The notes under the pieces: model-generated
What the model saw: only the letters and a program-made list of their open reading frames with translations
Database searches by the model: none
Told to the model about the DNA's origin: nothing
Assembly: GCA_035593725.1 (NCBI GenBank)
Contig: DAOSZN010000001.1
Span: forward strand, 137,749 to 201,748
Source: UBA4971 sp029551185
GTDB lineage: Bacteria; Bacillota; SHA-98; UBA4971
DNA: 64,000 nucleotides
Reading direction: 5' to 3'
Made by a program: the position numbers and the translations under genes
Part shown: piece after piece, positions 7,840 to 15,803 of the stretch
Numbering within the stretch: the first letter of the stretch is position 1
Layout: each line of letters begins with the position of its first letter

Positions 7840-9768
7840 TTGAAGAAACGTGATATCTACTTGGTAGGGACACCGCTTCAAGAGGCAGAGGACAAGTTTT
7901 TCCATGGCTTGACAAGTCATGGATTGGACATTCGCATGGAAGGTGAGCCGGTTCCTGTAGATGTAGAGGCTCTTTTTCGGATAACCAGTGAACCTGTGTT
8001 TGCCCAATTGTCATCGCCTGCGTACCACTCATGCGCAATGGACGGGATTGCCACCCGTTCATATGCGACTTTTGGCGCAAGCGAGGCTAATCCTCGCAGT
8101 CTCAGGCTTGGGGAAGACGCGGTGTTTGTAGACACGGGAGACCCGTTGCCCAAAGGGTTTGATTCAGTCATAATGGTGGAAGACCTGATAGAGACTACAG
8201 AGGATACAGTCACAATAATCGCTCCCTCCAAGCCTTGGCAGCATGTCCGCACTGTAGGAGAAGATATCGTCGCGACAGAGCTTGTCCTTCCTGCAAATCA
8301 CGAAATCCGCGCTGTGGATCTAGGCGCTCTGCTGGCTGCAGGGGTAACTTGCGTGATGGTCCGCAGGAAGCCTAAGGTAGTAATAATCCCCACAGGTGAT
8401 GAGCTGATTCCTCCCGGGGTCACACCTGAAGCAGGAGACATTATTGAGTTTAACTCGAGGATTATCGGGGGGCTCGTCCAAGAGTGGGGCGGGGAGCCTG
8501 TATTTTGGGATATCGTGCCTGATGAGCCTGGGGCTTTATGCGAATCCGTATGCAAGGCTTCTTCCTTAGCTGACATAATCGTGGTAAATGCAGGTTCATC
8601 CGCAGGCAGTGAGGACTATACCGCAGACATTGTTAAGTCCTTAGGCGAACTCATTGTGCATGGAGTTGGAATTAAACCGGGGAAACCCACGATCTTAGGG
8701 ATATTAAACAGTAAGCCTTTCCTTGGGATTCCCGGATATCCGGTTTCCGCTGCTCTATCCTGTGAGCTCTTTCTCCTCCCCCTCCTGGCGAAGATGTTAG
8801 GGCGTAAAGTTCCGGAGAGGGCAAAGGTAAATGCACTCTGTACACGGAGGATCGTTTCCACGCCTGGAATGGATGAATTCGTCAGAGTTAAGGTAGGTAA
8901 CGTCGGAGGTAGGTACGTAGCCTCCCCCCTTGCCAGGGGAGCAGGCGCAATAATGTCGCTTGTGCGGGCGGACGGGTACATAGAGATCCCCCGCTCATCT
9001 CAGGGGATTTTGGAATCATCCGAAGTTACCGTGAACCTCCTCCGAAATATCCAGGAGATAGATAACGCCATCGTTGCTATTGGGAGCCACGATCTTGCAT
9101 TAGACCTCCTGGGAAGCTTCTTGGCCATGGAATATCCCGGTGTAAATCTATCTTCTACACACGTGGGCAGCATGGGTGGGATAATGGCTATGCGAAGGGG
9201 TGAGGCCCATATTGCCGGTGTCCATCTCTTAGATGAGGAGACAGGGGAGTATAACGTGCCTTACGTGAAGCGATACCTCGATCCCAAGGACTATGCACTT
9301 GTGAATCTTGTCTATCGTGAACAGGGTTTGATTGTGGCGCCGGGGAATCCAAAGGGCATCCAAGGAATCTCTGATCTCATAAGGCCAGACGTTTCTTTCG
9401 TAAACAGACAACGCGGGGCAGGCACCAGGATTCTCCTTGACCTTGAGCTTAAAAAGCTCGGCATCGAACCGGAAATGATCTCCGGCTATGAGCATGAGGA
9501 ATACACCCACATGGGTGTTGCTGCGTCAGTCGCGAATAATGTGGCTGATGCAGGCCTTGGCATAAGATCCGCAGCCAGGGCCCTGGGTTTAGGCTTTGTT
9601 CCTCTTGCCTGGGAGCGTTATGATTTACTCATGACCCGGGAATTCTTACACTCCTCATCAATGGAAAAGCTCTTTAGCATTATGTCATCTCAGGAGTTTA
9701 AAGATAAAGTGTCATCTCTCAGCGGTTATGACGTATCTCACAGCGGGGAGGTTATGTGGGAAGGATGA
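7840..9768 (+). CDS. MoeA-type molybdopterin protein fused to a periplasmic-binding-like domain
   Basis: The 642-residue product has two parts. Residues about 1-405 are MoeA-like, with SPAYHSCAMDGIA, PLPKGFDSVIMVED, VRTVGEDIVATE, IIPTGDEL, NAGSSAGSEDYT, KPGKPT and GIPGYPVS. From about residue 410 comes a type 2 periplasmic-binding-like domain (SHDLALDLLGSFL, GSMGGIMAMRRGEAHIAGVHLLD, VNRQRGAGTRILLD, VAASVANNVADAGLGI), related to the molybdate-binding region found with MoeA in many anaerobes. No signal peptide is seen, so the second domain should sense or store metal in the cytosol. The start is TTG 7840. The 3' end overlaps moaA. Confidence 0.9.
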   Translation: MKKRDIYLVGTPLQEAEDKFFHGLTSHGLDIRMEGEPVPVDVEALFRITSEPVFAQLSSPAYHSCAMDGIATRSYATFGASEANPRSLRLGEDAVFVDTGDPLPKGFDSVIMVEDLIETTEDTVTIIAPSKPWQHVRTVGEDIVATELVLPANHEIRAVDLGALLAAGVTCVMVRRKPKVVIIPTGDELIPPGVTPEAGDIIEFNSRIIGGLVQEWGGEPVFWDIVPDEPGALCESVCKASSLADIIVVNAGSSAGSEDYTADIVKSLGELIVHGVGIKPGKPTILGILNSKPFLGIPGYPVSAALSCELFLLPLLAKMLGRKVPERAKVNALCTRRIVSTPGMDEFVRVKVGNVGGRYVASPLARGAGAIMSLVRADGYIEIPRSSQGILESSEVTVNLLRNIQEIDNAIVAIGSHDLALDLLGSFLAMEYPGVNLSSTHVGSMGGIMAMRRGEAHIAGVHLLDEETGEYNVPYVKRYLDPKDYALVNLVYREQGLIVAPGNPKGIQGISDLIRPDVSFVNRQRGAGTRILLDLELKKLGIEPEMISGYEHEEYTHMGVAASVANNVADAGLGIRSAARALGLGFVPLAWERYDLLMTREFLHSSSMEKLFSIMSSQEFKDKVSSLSGYDVSHSGEVMWEG

Positions 9769-10784
9769 CCCGGCTTGTGGATTCCTTCCGACGAAAAATC
9801 ACATATCTTAGAGTATCAGTTACAGATAAGTGTAACCTAAGATGCATTTACTGCATGCCGGAAGAAGGAGTAATGCTAAAGTCTCACTCTGACATTCTCC
9901 GTATCGAAGAGCTGGCAAGAATTGTTGATATAGCATCTCAGCTTGGAATAACCCACGTTAGACTGACCGGAGGCGAACCCCTTGTAAGACAGGGAATAGT
10001 GACGTTGGTTGGTGTCTTGTCTGAGATTCCCGGTATTTCTGACATATCCATGACTACTAACGGTCTGCTCTTGCCGGGCCTTGCCAGGCCGCTTTGTGAA
10101 GCAGGCCTTCACCGGGTGAATGTCTCACTGGACACCCTTCGGCCTGAGAGATTCCAGAAAATCACCAGGCGCGGGGACCTTGAGTCTGTTTTTGCCGGAC
10201 TGGATGCTATAGAGGCTGTGGGACTTTCGCCGGTTAAAATCAACACTGTGGTTTTAAAAGGCATAAATGATGATGAGGTCGAAGATATCGCCATGCTCAC
10301 CAAGGAGCGCCAGTGGACTGTGAGGTTTATCGAGTTTATGCCTTTCTGGAATAACGGGTGGAAATTCGGCGAAAGGTATGTCGTGCCTATCCGAGAGATT
10401 AGGGATAGAATAATGGCGCAAGGCGCATATCCTGTTGAATCTGACATAGCACAAGGTAAACGGAAGGACGAAGTCGGGGCAGGTCCTGCAAAGTACGTGA
10501 AGTTCCCGGACGCTGAAGGCAGTATTGGTTTTATATCCATGAAAGACCATATATGCTCAGGTTGCAATAGGATTCGTTTGACCGCTGACGGACTTCTTTT
10601 GCCATGTTTGCTTTCGGATATATCCGTTGATCTTAGAACTCCTCTCCGTGAAGGGGCAAAGGATGATGTTATCGCAGAGCTAATATGCAAGGCTGTAAGC
10701 TTGAAGCCGGAAAACGGCCAAGTTGCGCAAGCTATGGTTGCGTGCCCCGGCGGGAATCCTTCCCTTTCAAAGATCGGTGGCTAG
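9765..10784 (+). CDS. moaA: GTP 3',8-cyclase MoaA (radical SAM)
   Basis: MoaA converts GTP to 3',8-cyclo-7,8-dihydro-GTP, the first step of molybdopterin synthesis. The 339-residue protein has the radical-SAM CNLRCIYC cluster motif near residue 24, the SAM-binding LTGGEPL, and the second cluster ligands in CSGCNRIRLTADGLLLPC. It ends in GG, the C-terminal tail needed for activity. ATG 9765 overlaps the previous stop as ATGA; a GTG at 9756 is possible. It is in the middle of the cofactor operon. Confidence 0.95.
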   Translation: MTRLVDSFRRKITYLRVSVTDKCNLRCIYCMPEEGVMLKSHSDILRIEELARIVDIASQLGITHVRLTGGEPLVRQGIVTLVGVLSEIPGISDISMTTNGLLLPGLARPLCEAGLHRVNVSLDTLRPERFQKITRRGDLESVFAGLDAIEAVGLSPVKINTVVLKGINDDEVEDIAMLTKERQWTVRFIEFMPFWNNGWKFGERYVVPIREIRDRIMAQGAYPVESDIAQGKRKDEVGAGPAKYVKFPDAEGSIGFISMKDHICSGCNRIRLTADGLLLPCLLSDISVDLRTPLREGAKDDVIAELICKAVSLKPENGQVAQAMVACPGGNPSLSKIGG

Positions 10785-10797
10785 AGGAGGCGCACAT

Positions 10798-11319
10798 ATG
10801 GAATCGAAGAAACCGCGTGAAAGCCTCACCCATCTTGATGAGTCCGGTAACGCACGGATGGTGGACATCTCTTCCAAGCCTGAGTCTGTGCGTCTGGCAG
10901 TGGCCAGGTGCAGGGTATACATGTCCAAGTCCACGTTAAGCATGATCAAGAGCGGTACAGGTCCTAAGGGCGAGGTTTTTGGGACAGCAAGGATTGCTGC
11001 TATCATGGCTTGTAAGAAGACCCCGGACCTCGTTCCCATGTGTCATTCCATTCCGGTTACAGGCATAGACGTGGCATTTAAGACAGATGAAGAAAGCGGT
11101 GTCGTGGAGATCCAGGTTACCGTCAAAACAGTGGGGAAGACAGGCGCAGAGATGGAGGCTCTCTTAGGAGCTGCAGTTTCGGCCCTTACTATATACGATA
11201 TGTGTAAGGCAACGGACAAGTCCATGACCATAAGCGATCTCCGGCTGGTGCGGAAGTCAGGCGGAAAGAGCGGGGAATTCGTGAGAGAAGGGGAGGATTC
11301 AGGCAAGTGGGACATGTAA
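10798..11319 (+). CDS. moaC: cyclic pyranopterin monophosphate synthase MoaC
   Basis: MoaC turns the MoaA product into cyclic pyranopterin monophosphate. The 173-residue length and motifs fit: THLDESGNARMVDIS, GPKGEVFGTARIA, KTPDLVPMCHSIPV (active-site histidine region), VKTVGKTGAEMEAL and TIYDMCKA. GAGGAGG lies about eight bases before ATG 10798, only 13 bp after moaA. The 3' end overlaps the MOSC-MogA fusion by 13 bases. Confidence 0.96.
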   Translation: MESKKPRESLTHLDESGNARMVDISSKPESVRLAVARCRVYMSKSTLSMIKSGTGPKGEVFGTARIAAIMACKKTPDLVPMCHSIPVTGIDVAFKTDEESGVVEIQVTVKTVGKTGAEMEALLGAAVSALTIYDMCKATDKSMTISDLRLVRKSGGKSGEFVREGEDSGKWDM

Positions 11320-12218
11320 CAGAAGGCATAGTCATAGCAGTCTGTATCAGCAAAGAAAAAGGCACAATAAAACACGATGTAGGCAAGGCGGTAATCATGG
11401 ACGGGTACGGACTGGAAAACGACGCCCACGGAGGCCCTTGGCACAGACAAGTAAGTCTTTTATCTGAAGAAAGCATACAAAAAATGTCAGATATTGGCCT
11501 TAATGTATTTCCTGGAATCTTCGCTGAAAACATTACCGTTCGTGGAATTGATTTACCTAACCTACCTGTAGGTATTTGGCTATGGGTAGGCGAGGAGGCA
11601 ATTCTTGAGATAACCCAAATAGGCAAGGAGTGTCACACAGGGTGCGCTGTATTTAAGCAAGTGGGACAGTGTGTTATGCCGAAAGAAGGCGTGTTCGCCA
11701 AGGTAATTAAGGGCGGGGAAGTCAAACGAGGCGACATTATCAGGGCAGGCTTTCCCGTGCGTTCCGCTATCCTGACGATAAGCGACAAGGGTTCGCGTGG
11801 TGAGAGGCCTGATACCAGCGGTGACATTATTGAGGATGAGGCTAAATCTATAGGCGCAGTAATAGCCAGAGGGATTGTGCCTGATGACTACGATAGAATA
11901 GTAAGTGAACTGAGACATATGGCAGATGATCTTGAGGCGGATCTTATTCTCACTACAGGCGGAACAGGTCTCGGACCCCGTGACGTGACTCCTGAAGCCA
12001 CAGAGGCGGTTATTGATAAATCTGTGCCCGGGATTCCCTACGCAATGCTTCAATCAGGCCTGGCTAAAACCCCGCACGCCATGCTCAGCAGGGCGACAGC
12101 CGGAGTAAGAGGCAGAACCCTCATTATTAACCTCCCTGGTAGTCCAAAAGCAGTGAAAGAAGGCCTTGATTCGATCCTGCCTGCCCTTATCCATGCGGTT
12201 GAGGAGATCCGTGGCTAG
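11307..12218 (+). CDS. MOSC domain / MogA-type molybdopterin adenylyltransferase fusion
   Basis: Residues about 1-148 form a MOSC domain (HGGPWHRQVSLLSEESI, FAENITVRGIDL, GKECHTGCAVF), a fold linked to Moco sulfuration and to molybdopterin-enzyme maturation. Residues about 150-303 form a MogA/MoaB domain that adenylylates molybdopterin (AILTISDKGSRGERPDTSG, LILTTGGTGLGPRDVTPEAT, IINLPGSPKAVKEGL). The fusion supplies the step just before MoeA. GTG 11307 lies within the end of moaC. It is the last gene of the tup-moe-moa operon; the 122-bp spacer after it contains a good promoter for hpt. Confidence 0.93.
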   Translation: MGHVTEGIVIAVCISKEKGTIKHDVGKAVIMDGYGLENDAHGGPWHRQVSLLSEESIQKMSDIGLNVFPGIFAENITVRGIDLPNLPVGIWLWVGEEAILEITQIGKECHTGCAVFKQVGQCVMPKEGVFAKVIKGGEVKRGDIIRAGFPVRSAILTISDKGSRGERPDTSGDIIEDEAKSIGAVIARGIVPDDYDRIVSELRHMADDLEADLILTTGGTGLGPRDVTPEATEAVIDKSVPGIPYAMLQSGLAKTPHAMLSRATAGVRGRTLIINLPGSPKAVKEGLDSILPALIHAVEEIRG

Positions 12219-12241
12219 GAACAGCCTCAACTCGTTCCCGC

Positions 12242-12270
12242 TTGTCTTGTAGAGCCGTCCAACGTATAAT
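12242..12270 (+). promoter_or_regulatory. probable sigma-A promoter for hpt-guaA
   Basis: TTGTCT (12242-12247), a 17-bp spacer and a perfect TATAAT (12265-12270) lie about 70 bp before the hpt start, in the gap after the cofactor operon. This separates purine salvage from the riboswitch-controlled operon. Confidence 0.65.
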
Positions 12271-12340
12271 AAATATGTTCTCTATATAGTCGGAATGACG
12301 CAGAAGGCATAGATTGACCTTTGCAGGAGGCGGAGAAGAC

Positions 12341-12883
12341 GTGGTAAACGACCTGGAACAGGTACTTATAAGTGAGGAAGAAATTGCCGGGAGAGTCAGG
12401 GAACTCGGCGCTGAAATTACGGAAGACTATAAAGGTTGTAATCTTGTGGTTGTAGGTATTTTAAAGGGCGCGCTTATGTTTATGGCTGACCTTATCAGGT
12501 ACATAAAAATACCGGTTCTCATGGATTTTGCAGTTGTATCAAGCTATGGAGCTTCTACAGAGACTTCAGGCGTAGTAAGAATCCTAAAGGATCTAGATCA
12601 ACCTATAGAAGGCAAGCATGTCCTGATTGTTGAGGATATCATTGATACCGGCTTGACCATGCACTATTTGGTCCGCAATCTTGAGGCAAGAAAACCTGCG
12701 TCTGTTAAGGTCTGTACGCTTCTTGACAAACCGTCAAGGAGAGAGGTAGACATTAAACCGGATTACTGCGGGTTTTCAATACCTGACAAGTTTGTGGTCG
12801 GCTATGGCCTTGATTACGCTGAGTATTACAGAAACCTGCCACAGGTGGGTGTCTTGAAAGAGGAAGTATACAACAAGTGCTAG
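12341..12883 (+). CDS. hpt: hypoxanthine phosphoribosyltransferase
   Basis: The enzyme makes IMP (and usually GMP) from the free base and PRPP. The 180-residue protein has the PRPP-binding loop VLIVEDIIDTGLTM, the VVGILKGALMFMADL segment, DFAVVSSYG and a late VVGYGLDYAEYYRNLP active-site region. GTG 12341 gives the normal family length and has GGAGG ten bases upstream. The stop overlaps the GMP synthase start by 7 bases, so IMP salvage and GMP synthesis are coupled. Confidence 0.95.
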   Translation: MVNDLEQVLISEEEIAGRVRELGAEITEDYKGCNLVVVGILKGALMFMADLIRYIKIPVLMDFAVVSSYGASTETSGVVRILKDLDQPIEGKHVLIVEDIIDTGLTMHYLVRNLEARKPASVKVCTLLDKPSRREVDIKPDYCGFSIPDKFVVGYGLDYAEYYRNLPQVGVLKEEVYNKC

Positions 12884-14178
12884 TAGTCATCGATTTTGAC
12901 TTGCAACTTAGCATGATTCTTGCCCGGAAAGCGCGAGAGTTTCATGTATACTCTCAAATTGTACCTCATAACGTCACCAAAGAAGAGCTTGAAGCTTTAA
13001 AGCCCAAAGGGATCATTATCTCAGGAAGCCTGGATCCTGAAGCTTCACCTGACATTTCCGGACTTATTGACACAGGGGTCTTTAGCCTTGGTATCCCTAT
13101 GATGGGGATAAACTGTAAGGCCGGCGGCCTGTCATGCGCCAACTATACCATAGGATCGCACGAAGGGGAGCACACGCTTTCTCGTTTTCTATTGGAAACA
13201 TGCGGTTTTCAAAAAGATTGGACCGCAAAAGGATTTATTGACCGTTCAATTGAGGAGATTAAGTCTAAGATTGGCGACGGCAGGGCAATCTGCGGGTTGT
13301 CCGGCGGAGTAGATTCATCTGTCGCTGCGGTGCTTGTCCAAAAGGCTATAGGGGACAGATTGACTTGCATCTTTGTGGACACAGGCTTACTGCGTAAAGG
13401 CGAAGCAGACGGTGTGAGATGCGTTTTCGGTGAAGGCTTCAAAATGAATCTGAAGACGGTGGATGCAAAAGCCAGGTTCCTCCGAGCGCTGGAAGGAGTT
13501 ACAGACCCTGAAGAGAAGCGCAAACGGATAGGTGCTGAGTTCATCAATGTGTTCCAAGATGAGGCTGCTAAGTTAAAAGGAGATGCCGGTTTTCTTGTGC
13601 AGGGAACCTTGTACTCCGATGTTCTGGAGAGTATGGTTGCGAGCGGTACAGGGGGAAGCAGGGTCAAATCCCATCACAATGTAGGCGGGCTTCCTGATGC
13701 CATTCAATTTGAGCTTGTGGAGCCTCTCCGCTACCTGTTTAAGGACGAGGTCCGGGAAGTCGGGAGGGAACTGGGTATTCCCGCTCATGTCTTAGAGAGA
13801 CATCCTTTCCCAGGCCCTGGTCTTGGCGTAAGAATAGTCGGCGAAGTGACTGAAGAAAGCCTTGAGATGGCAAGGGAAGCTAACGCTATTGTCGAGGAAG
13901 AGATTCACAGAGCCGGCCTCTATAGTAAAGTATGGCAGGTTTTTGCGGTACTGTTGGATGTGAGAAGTGTAGGAGTCTCTCATGGTATGCGCACTTATGA
14001 GCGGCCTATAGTGATCCGAGCTATTAACAGTCTTGACGGAATGACATGTGACTGGGCTAAGTTGCCCTACCCTGTGCTGGAAAGGATATCGTCTCGGATT
14101 ACCCATGAGGTTCAGGGCGTGAATCGTGTAGTCTACGATATAACCCCGAAACCCCCGGGGACTGTCGAGTGGGAATAA
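12877..14178 (+). CDS. guaA: GMP synthase with shortened, degenerate glutaminase domain
   Basis: The synthetase half is intact: the PP-loop LSGGVDSSVA at about 141-150, FVDTGLLRKGE, QGTLYSDVLES, SHHNVGGLP, the HPFPGPGLGVRIVGEVT segment, and the dimerisation domain ending KPPGTVEWE. It amidates XMP to GMP with ATP. The N-terminal glutaminase half is only about 110 residues against about 200 in usual GuaA. Its first 75 residues follow the family, but the nucleophile motif GICYGMQ reads GINCKAG, with Asn at the expected Cys position, and the next 80 or so residues are missing up to SHEGEHT, which stands where FHPEVxHT is expected. The total is 433 residues against about 510-525. It may use free ammonia or a separate glutaminase. 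Confidence 0.9.
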   Translation: MLVVIDFDLQLSMILARKAREFHVYSQIVPHNVTKEELEALKPKGIIISGSLDPEASPDISGLIDTGVFSLGIPMMGINCKAGGLSCANYTIGSHEGEHTLSRFLLETCGFQKDWTAKGFIDRSIEEIKSKIGDGRAICGLSGGVDSSVAAVLVQKAIGDRLTCIFVDTGLLRKGEADGVRCVFGEGFKMNLKTVDAKARFLRALEGVTDPEEKRKRIGAEFINVFQDEAAKLKGDAGFLVQGTLYSDVLESMVASGTGGSRVKSHHNVGGLPDAIQFELVEPLRYLFKDEVREVGRELGIPAHVLERHPFPGPGLGVRIVGEVTEESLEMAREANAIVEEEIHRAGLYSKVWQVFAVLLDVRSVGVSHGMRTYERPIVIRAINSLDGMTCDWAKLPYPVLERISSRITHEVQGVNRVVYDITPKPPGTVEWE

Positions 14179-14203
14179 TCCTTTCAGCAGGGTCAAAGCA
14201 AAG

Positions 14204-14241
14204 AAAATTGCCGCAGCAGGTTATCTTGCTGCGGCAATTTT
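14204..14241. terminator. bidirectional intrinsic terminator between guaA and purine permease
   Basis: A perfect 15-bp inverted repeat (14204-14218 with 14227-14241, core TTGCCGCAGCA) with an 8-base loop. The stem has A-rich and T-rich outer ends, so it can stop transcription from both convergent genes. Confidence 0.9.
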
Positions 14242-14278
14242 AATTTCCTCGTTTTTGCTAAGTTACTGTGTTCGAACT

Positions 14279-15613
14279 TTATGCAATGAATCTAATGATA
14301 AACAAGACCGCCAATACCCACATGGTAGCACTGATTTCTTTGGCGCGTCCTGCGAAGAGCTTGATGAATACGTATCCGAGAATACCCCAGACAAGCCCTT
14401 CAGCTATGCTGTATGCAAAAGGCATCATAGCGATAGTTAAGAATGCAGGAATCGCTTCAGTAAAGTCTGTGAAGTTAATCTTTATGACCGGCTCCATCAT
14501 GTAGATTCCTACGATAACAAGGGCAGGCGCTGTAGCAGCAGCCGGAATTAGGCGTACAAGCGGTGCAAAGAAGAGAGACAACAGGAATAGCACTGCGACA
14601 GTTACCGCAGTCAGTCCTGTTCGACCTCCATCTGCTACACCTGAAGCGCTTTCAACATACGTCGTCACTGTGCTCGTTCCGAATATGGCGCCTGCAATTG
14701 TGGCGATGGCATCCGCGAGTAAGGCTTGATCCGCCTTTGGCAGTTCTCCCTTTTCATCCAGGAAGCCTGCTTTCGTTGACACGCCGACAAGTGTTCCAAC
14801 TGTATCGAACATATCTACGAATGTAAATGTAAATATGACAGCTATTAGTCCTATATCAAATACTCCGCGGAAGTCCATTTGCATGAAAGTAGGAGCCAAA
14901 CTCGGGGGACTGCCGACAATATCTGCGATCCCCATGGGACGTGGACTTAAACCGAATAGCATGCTGACTACTGTTGTGATGAGAATGCCAAGGAGCAGAG
15001 AACCTTTTATGTTATATGCGATTAAGATTCCCATTACCACGAGTCCGAACACAAAGAGCAAGACGTTAGGCGATGTTATGCTGCCAAGACCTACGAGGGT
15101 AGCAGGATTCTCTACGATAACGCCTGCTGACTGCAGTCCGATGAACGCGATAAACAGACCGATACCGACACTGACTGCAAGTTTGAGGGTCATCGGTATG
15201 TCGTTGACTATTCTCTTTCTAACAGGGAGTATCGAGAGTATAAGGAATATCACACCGTCAATAAACACTGCTGCAAGGGCAACCTGCCAACTGATTCCCA
15301 TTCCTAAAACTACCGTGTACGCGAAAAATGCATTAAGGCCCATACCCGGAGCAAGGGCAAAGGGATAGTTAGCAAGAAGCGCCATAAGAAGCGTGCCTAC
15401 GACACTGCCCAAAATAGTCGCTACCATCACAGCGCCGGCATCCATTCCTGTAACGCCAAGTATAGACGGGTTGACAATGATGATGTAGGCCATTGTCATG
15501 AATGTAGTAACACCTGCAAGCAGCTCAGTCTTTACATCCGTGCCATGGGCCTTAAGCTGAAACGCACGTTCGAAAAAACCGTCATTCGCTGTTTGAGCCT
15601 TCGGACTAGCCAT
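14279..15613 (-). CDS. NCS2-family purine (hypoxanthine/guanine) permease, AzgA/PbuG type
   Basis: The 444-residue integral membrane protein brings purine bases into the cell. Family motifs are visible: GVTTFMTMAYIIIVNP near residue 35, ALAPGMGLNAFFAYTVV, the FTFVDMFDTVGTLVGV segment and GTSTVTTYVESASGV, which form the substrate site in the AzgA subgroup. About a dozen hydrophobic segments are present. GGAGG lies about seven bases before the ATG. It faces hpt-guaA across a shared terminator, which fits purine salvage; exact substrate is inferred. Confidence 0.92.
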   Translation of the reverse strand: MASPKAQTANDGFFERAFQLKAHGTDVKTELLAGVTTFMTMAYIIIVNPSILGVTGMDAGAVMVATILGSVVGTLLMALLANYPFALAPGMGLNAFFAYTVVLGMGISWQVALAAVFIDGVIFLILSILPVRKRIVNDIPMTLKLAVSVGIGLFIAFIGLQSAGVIVENPATLVGLGSITSPNVLLFVFGLVVMGILIAYNIKGSLLLGILITTVVSMLFGLSPRPMGIADIVGSPPSLAPTFMQMDFRGVFDIGLIAVIFTFTFVDMFDTVGTLVGVSTKAGFLDEKGELPKADQALLADAIATIAGAIFGTSTVTTYVESASGVADGGRTGLTAVTVAVLFLLSLFFAPLVRLIPAAATAPALVIVGIYMMEPVIKINFTDFTEAIPAFLTIAMMPFAYSIAEGLVWGILGYVFIKLFAGRAKEISATMWVLAVLFIIRFIA

Positions 15614-15665
15614 TCTATGACCTCCTTAACCGGAAGCTAACTGGTATGTGCTTGCGCCGTGTAAA

Positions 15666-15705
15666 GTCGCATTCCCGTAATCTTTCATTCCCCCTCCCAT
15701 GCGAC
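15666..15705 (-). promoter_or_regulatory. inverted repeat in leader of purine permease gene
   Basis: Perfect 7-base arms GTCGCAT (15666-15672) and ATGCGAC (15699-15705) enclose 26 bases that read G-rich on the minus strand, 50-90 bases before the permease start. No purine-riboswitch core (the TATAATC- and GTCTAC-like segments) is visible. It may be a structured leader or an operator. Confidence 0.35.
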
Positions 15706-15761
15706 CAATACTATACAAGGCGCGGCTCTCTCAATTTCATAAGTTCGACGTTTGGTTAGAA

Positions 15762-15781
15762 AAACCTTCCTATTAAGGTCT
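15762..15781 (-). terminator. weak intrinsic terminator after DegT-type gene
   Basis: On the minus strand AGACCTT and AAGGTTT can form a 7-bp stem (one G-U pair) with a 6-base loop, followed by TTTCT. It lies just after the aminotransferase stop and before the permease leader. Confidence 0.4.
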
Positions 15782-15803
15782 GCTAAAAACGGAGCAACGA
15801 ACA

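Noticed and set aside
15614..15803. Purine riboswitch before the NCS2 permease
   Set aside because: The conserved three-way-junction and loop-loop segments could not be found.
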